Positions 60,775-64,000 of a stretch of DNA of 64,000 nt are shown here, piece after piece. Both the position numbers and the translations under genes were made by a program. The notes under the pieces were generated by a model. That model saw nothing but the letters and a program-made list of their open reading frames with translations, had not been told where the DNA came from and did not search any database. How positions within the stretch are numbered: the first letter of the stretch is position 1; every line of letters starts with the position of its first letter. Source of the DNA: Malus domestica (taxonomy: Eukaryota; Streptophyta; Magnoliopsida; Rosales; Rosaceae); the NCBI RefSeq assembly GCF_042453785.1, contig NC_091664.1, positions 29,064,501 through 29,128,500 of the forward strand, given 5' to 3'.

Positions 60775-60970
60775 CTTTAAAATTTGTTTGGAAATACTTT
60801 AAAATAATTAAAAACAGTTTTAGTGAAAATATTTTTGAAATTGATTTTTTTTTCTTTCAAAATCTAAGTTGATCTTGAAAAAGCATTTAATATAATGTTT
60901 TTTTTTAAATATTAAAAGTGTTTTTTGAATTTAAAATCAATTTCACTACAAGAGTTTTCAATTATTAGAC
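60775..60970. repeat. Dispersed MITE/SINE-like repeat relic, copy 3
   Basis: Shares AATTTGTTTGGAAATACTTT, AAAAACAGTTTTAGTGAAAA and ATTAAAAGTGTTTTTTGAAT with the family at 21895-22090 and 59005-59145. Confidence 0.5.
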
Positions 60971-61610
60971 GAGTTTTGAGTTCAAGCTGTTGCCTTGGTG
61001 TTTTGCTTATATATTCATCCCTAGTTTTAATATAAATCCAACCTTTTGAAATAATATAAATGTGATATAAAAAATATGATAAATTTATTATTAAATATAA
61101 TTATGATAAACAAAAATACTATAAATTAAAGATTTATAAATGCACAGTTTACAACTCAATATTTTCATTATTTTATAAATACATAACTCATTATTCTATA
61201 AATTAAAAATTAAGTTTACTTTGTGCCAAAGTTGAGGATATGGTGATGTATATATGACTACATTATGTCATGTGATTTTAGGCATTCACATAGAGATGTA
61301 TTCCTGGTGACTCTTAATATTTTTTACGCAACAAGTGCGACATTCACATGAAGATATATTAGACACTCGAGATTTCACCCAGATCTCTACTCTTTGGCAT
61401 ATTGAATAAAATACAAGCAAACATTAAAAATTGATCCATGCCTAAGAACTAGGAACTACAATAATTATCAACTAAAACCACAATATTTTTCAAATTCATT
61501 AGGAAGATAACATGGATTATCCATTTTGTGTGGCTCAAAAGAGTTGCAACAAGTTGGAAGAAATAGCCCTTCTTTTCATTGGTTTGGAGGTTTTTCTGCA
61601 TTTTCTTTAG
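60971..61610. other. Spacer and promoter of the M41-like gene
   Basis: This stretch is AT-rich up to about 61500. The start codon of the next gene at 61611 is preceded by a CT-containing stretch. A TATA box cannot be assigned with confidence. Confidence 0.45.
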
Positions 61611-63617
61611 ATGGGTACTGTGATGCACGTTCACTATGCAGGCTCATCATGTAAACCCCGACTGAGTCTGAGATTTCCCAGTTTTAGATTCATATGTTCA
61701 TCCGAGCTTAGCGTGTCGAGGCGACAAGTTTTGAAGCAAGTGGATGAGGAGTTGGGCAAGGGAGATGAGAGAGCAGCCCTCTCACTTGTTAAAGATTTGC
61801 AGGGCAAGCCTGGTGGCCTCAGATGCTTTGGTGCTGCTAGGCAGGTTTTTCCAAACTCGCACTCCGTTTAGTCAGTTTTGTATTCTTTAACTCGAAAGAA
61901 GCGCTTCCAGAAAGCGTTTGTGAGCAGAAGTGCTTTCTAGAGCGCATTTCCAAAAGGGACCGTGCCTTGATGCTGCCTTGCAGAAATAGGAAAATGAATG
62001 GAATTTCATTGTGCAGGTACCCCAAAGGCTTTACACCTTGGATGAGCTGAAGCTGAATAAAATAGAAGCGTCATCTCTTCTATCCCCGGTGGATACTACT
62101 CTCGGTTCCATAGAAAGAAACCTGCAGATTGCTGCTGTGGTAGGAGGTGTTTCAGCATGGAATGTGTTCGGGTTTAGTCCGCAACAGATTTTCTATCTTT
62201 CTTTAGGGTTGTTGTTTCTGTGGACTCTGGACGCGGTAACTTCCTTACACTTGCCTGAGAACATACATGTCTTCAGAATCAATGCCATTGAAAATCTTGA
62301 ACTGTTAGTTGAGGGGCTAACAACAATCTTCGAGATAGTAAAATCCACCGAAGTGGTTTCTCGCTCGCTGGAAATCATTTGTAGCCCTTTGACATTTCAG
62401 TTTTTGTTTAGTTACAACCATTCATTGACTTGCATTGTGTCATCAATTTCTCCTAGATAACTTTCAATGGAGGACTTGGTAGCTTGGTTATTGATACAAT
62501 TGGTCATACCTTTAGTCAGAAATACCGAAACAGGGTCACTCAAGTAAGATCTCTCTCGTGCCCTCATCGTATATCTTCTTTTGGTGTACATATATATATA
62601 TATCTTCGTAGACATATATTTCCCTCTGAAAAACTTGTATTTCCTGTGGGAATATCATCATTCATCATGAAGTGTTAATCTGAAAGAGAAAAAAATATTG
62701 CAGCACGAAGCAGGCCATTTTTTAATTGCGTACTTGGTTGGCATCCTTCCAAAGGGATATACACTAACCAGTTTGGAGGCTTTGAAGAAGGAAGGATCTC
62801 TCAATGTTCAAGCAGGGACCGCCTTTGTGGATTTTGAGTTCGTCGAAGAGGTATATTTTTTCTTACATTACTCTGCATTATCATACTCTTTTCTGTTTCT
62901 GCCATTGTTTTCATTCACCGAATGGGGTTCGTGCTGTTGATTGTTTTCTTTCTGAATCCATTTGTCTATGCAAAGCTTCATTGATATCCCAACATCGATA
63001 AAAAGAAGTACGATGTTCTGACAGATCAAATTCCAAGTTACTCATAACTTCTATGTCATGCTTTGCTTATTGTCCTTGATTTATAGCAGTTCCCACTCCA
63101 TATTGCAGGTTAATGCAGGGAAAGTATCAGCCACTGTATGTTACTACCATTTTTCTCTAAAATTTTTAATTCTCCGTTATTTCGAAGTGAGAAACGTTCA
63201 TGAATTGTGCATCTTATTAGACGCTGAACAAATTTGCGTGCGTAGCGCTAGCTGGTGTTGCTTCCGAGTATCTCTTATATGGATACGCCGAGGGCGGTCT
63301 TGCTGATATCAACCAGGTTTAGATCTGACCTTGTTACATGGTTGCCTGTAGGGCAAGTAAAGCGAAGGACGCAATGCAAGAAGTTTACTAACAAATGTGT
63401 TTGCGTGTCGAAACAGTTGGATTCGTTGTTCCGAAGCTTAGGCTTCACGCAGAAGAAAACCGATTCCCAAGTCAGATGGTCTGTGCTGAACACCGTCCTA
63501 ATTCTGCGCCGCCATGAAGGAGCACGGGTGAAACTTGCAGAAGCGATGGCAGAAGGAAAATCTGTAGGGGCTTGCATTGATGTCATAGAGGATACCATAG
63601 GCAATGCGGACATCTAG
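61611..63617 (+). CDS. Peptidase-M41-like 'stress regulated' protein, probably chloroplast
   Basis: Exons 61611-61844, 62017-62235, 62457-62543, 62704-62850, 63109-63135, 63221-63316 and 63417-63617 join in phase 0 throughout to 336 codons. Residues 1-40 (Ser/Arg/Pro-rich) resemble a transit peptide. Residues about 116-150 (IAAVVGGVSAWNVF ... LGLLFLWTLDA) can span a membrane. HEAGH at residues 181-185 is the zinc-binding HExxH motif of FtsH-type peptidases, followed by FLIAYLVGILPKGYTLT and later ACVALAGVASEYLLYGYAEGG, the usual M41 order. There is no AAA ATPase domain, so it is not an FtsH. It resembles the Arabidopsis gene AT5G27290 ('stress regulated protein'), as I recall it. Whether it is an active protease is not shown by the sequence. 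Confidence 0.86.
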
Positions 63618-63934
63618 CTATTGCAGGCGGGTTGCTGTTGATGCTCGGAAAAACTCAAGCTTTGATCTTTGCACTTCTTTTTCTTTCTTTCATTTATTTT
63701 GGATGTAAAAAAAAACACAAGGGAAAAGAGAGGTACTAAGATCATGTGCAATAGTGTGAGATAAAGCTTAAAAATTTAAACAAGAAACTTTTATGACATA
63801 ATTCAAAAATAACTTTTCTACCTTAATGGTTATGGCTTGAAATTTTAGCATTATTAAAAATGGTTTTAGTGTATTTTTTTTTTTTGGTTTAAAAAAAAAT
63901 TATGTAGGTTATCCAAACTTGGACGAAAAATGTA
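63618..63934 (+). other. 3' UTR and spacer
   Basis: Follows the stop at 63615-63617. It contains a poly-A-rich stretch near 63711 and otherwise nothing recognisable. Confidence 0.45.
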
Positions 63935-64000
63935 TGTCACATCCCAGATTGACTCTGCCGTAGCACGATATTGTCCGCTTTGAGCTTACCATTCCAGCAC
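63935..64000 (+). repeat. Start of a dispersed plant repeat, truncated by the window end
   Basis: TGTCACATCCCAGATT followed by GTAGCACGATATTGTCCGCT is a phrase I know from a very common plant transposon end (usually TGTCACATCCCGG...). Only the first 66 bases are in the window, so the type cannot be given. Confidence 0.5.

Overview
This is nuclear DNA of a flowering plant. The genes are split by GT-AG introns, spacers are AT-rich, and there are many transposon remains. The conserved proteins (GID1, AHP, ATG18g/h-like, H2A.X) are eudicot-like. The dispersed repeat families, including a very common short MITE-like family present four times here, look like those of apple and pear (Rosaceae, Maleae). 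The species assignment is inference; the plant assignment is not.

Layout. 1-7006 is a transposon cluster: a decayed RTE-type LINE (copy A), a non-autonomous LTR-retrotransposon-like element whose longest ORF is on the minus strand, and a second 5'-truncated RTE copy (B) ending in a TTG tail. 7348-8364 is the 3' end of a broken HflX-type GTPase gene. 8897-9915 is a direct duplication of non-coding DNA. 10563-12215 is a class III peroxidase gene (4 exons). 15549-21448 is a large ATG18g/h-like autophagy gene (9 exons). 27107-28597 is a histidine-phosphotransfer protein gene (AHP, 6 exons). 30770-33960 (minus) is a nucleoside hydrolase 3 pseudogene with an internal tandem exon duplication. 36770-38617 is an intronless coiled-coil, tail-anchored protein gene resembling PMD organelle-division factors. 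43470-44993 (minus) is a gibberellin receptor GID1 gene (2 exons). 45500-58000 has no convincing gene. It holds a 300-bp-class tandem array, an RTE scrap (copy C), a 1.4-kb near-perfect palindrome, a 2.28-kb solo LTR with a 5-bp target-site duplication, MITE copies and short tandem arrays. 59535-60419 is histone H2A.X (2 exons), with E2F-like sites upstream. 61611-63617 is a chloroplast-type peptidase-M41-like 'stress regulated' protein gene (7 exons).

The seven intact or near-intact genes are independent transcription units with no evident shared pathway, although AHP (cytokinin) and GID1 (gibberellin) are both hormone-signalling components. The unusual content is structural: the long palindrome, several tandem arrays of unrelated units, two RTE copies sharing the same altered catalytic motif, a peroxidase lacking about 20 internal residues, and a pseudogene with duplicated exons. 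I found no tRNA, rRNA or CRISPR. I saw nothing that amounts to a new multi-gene system.
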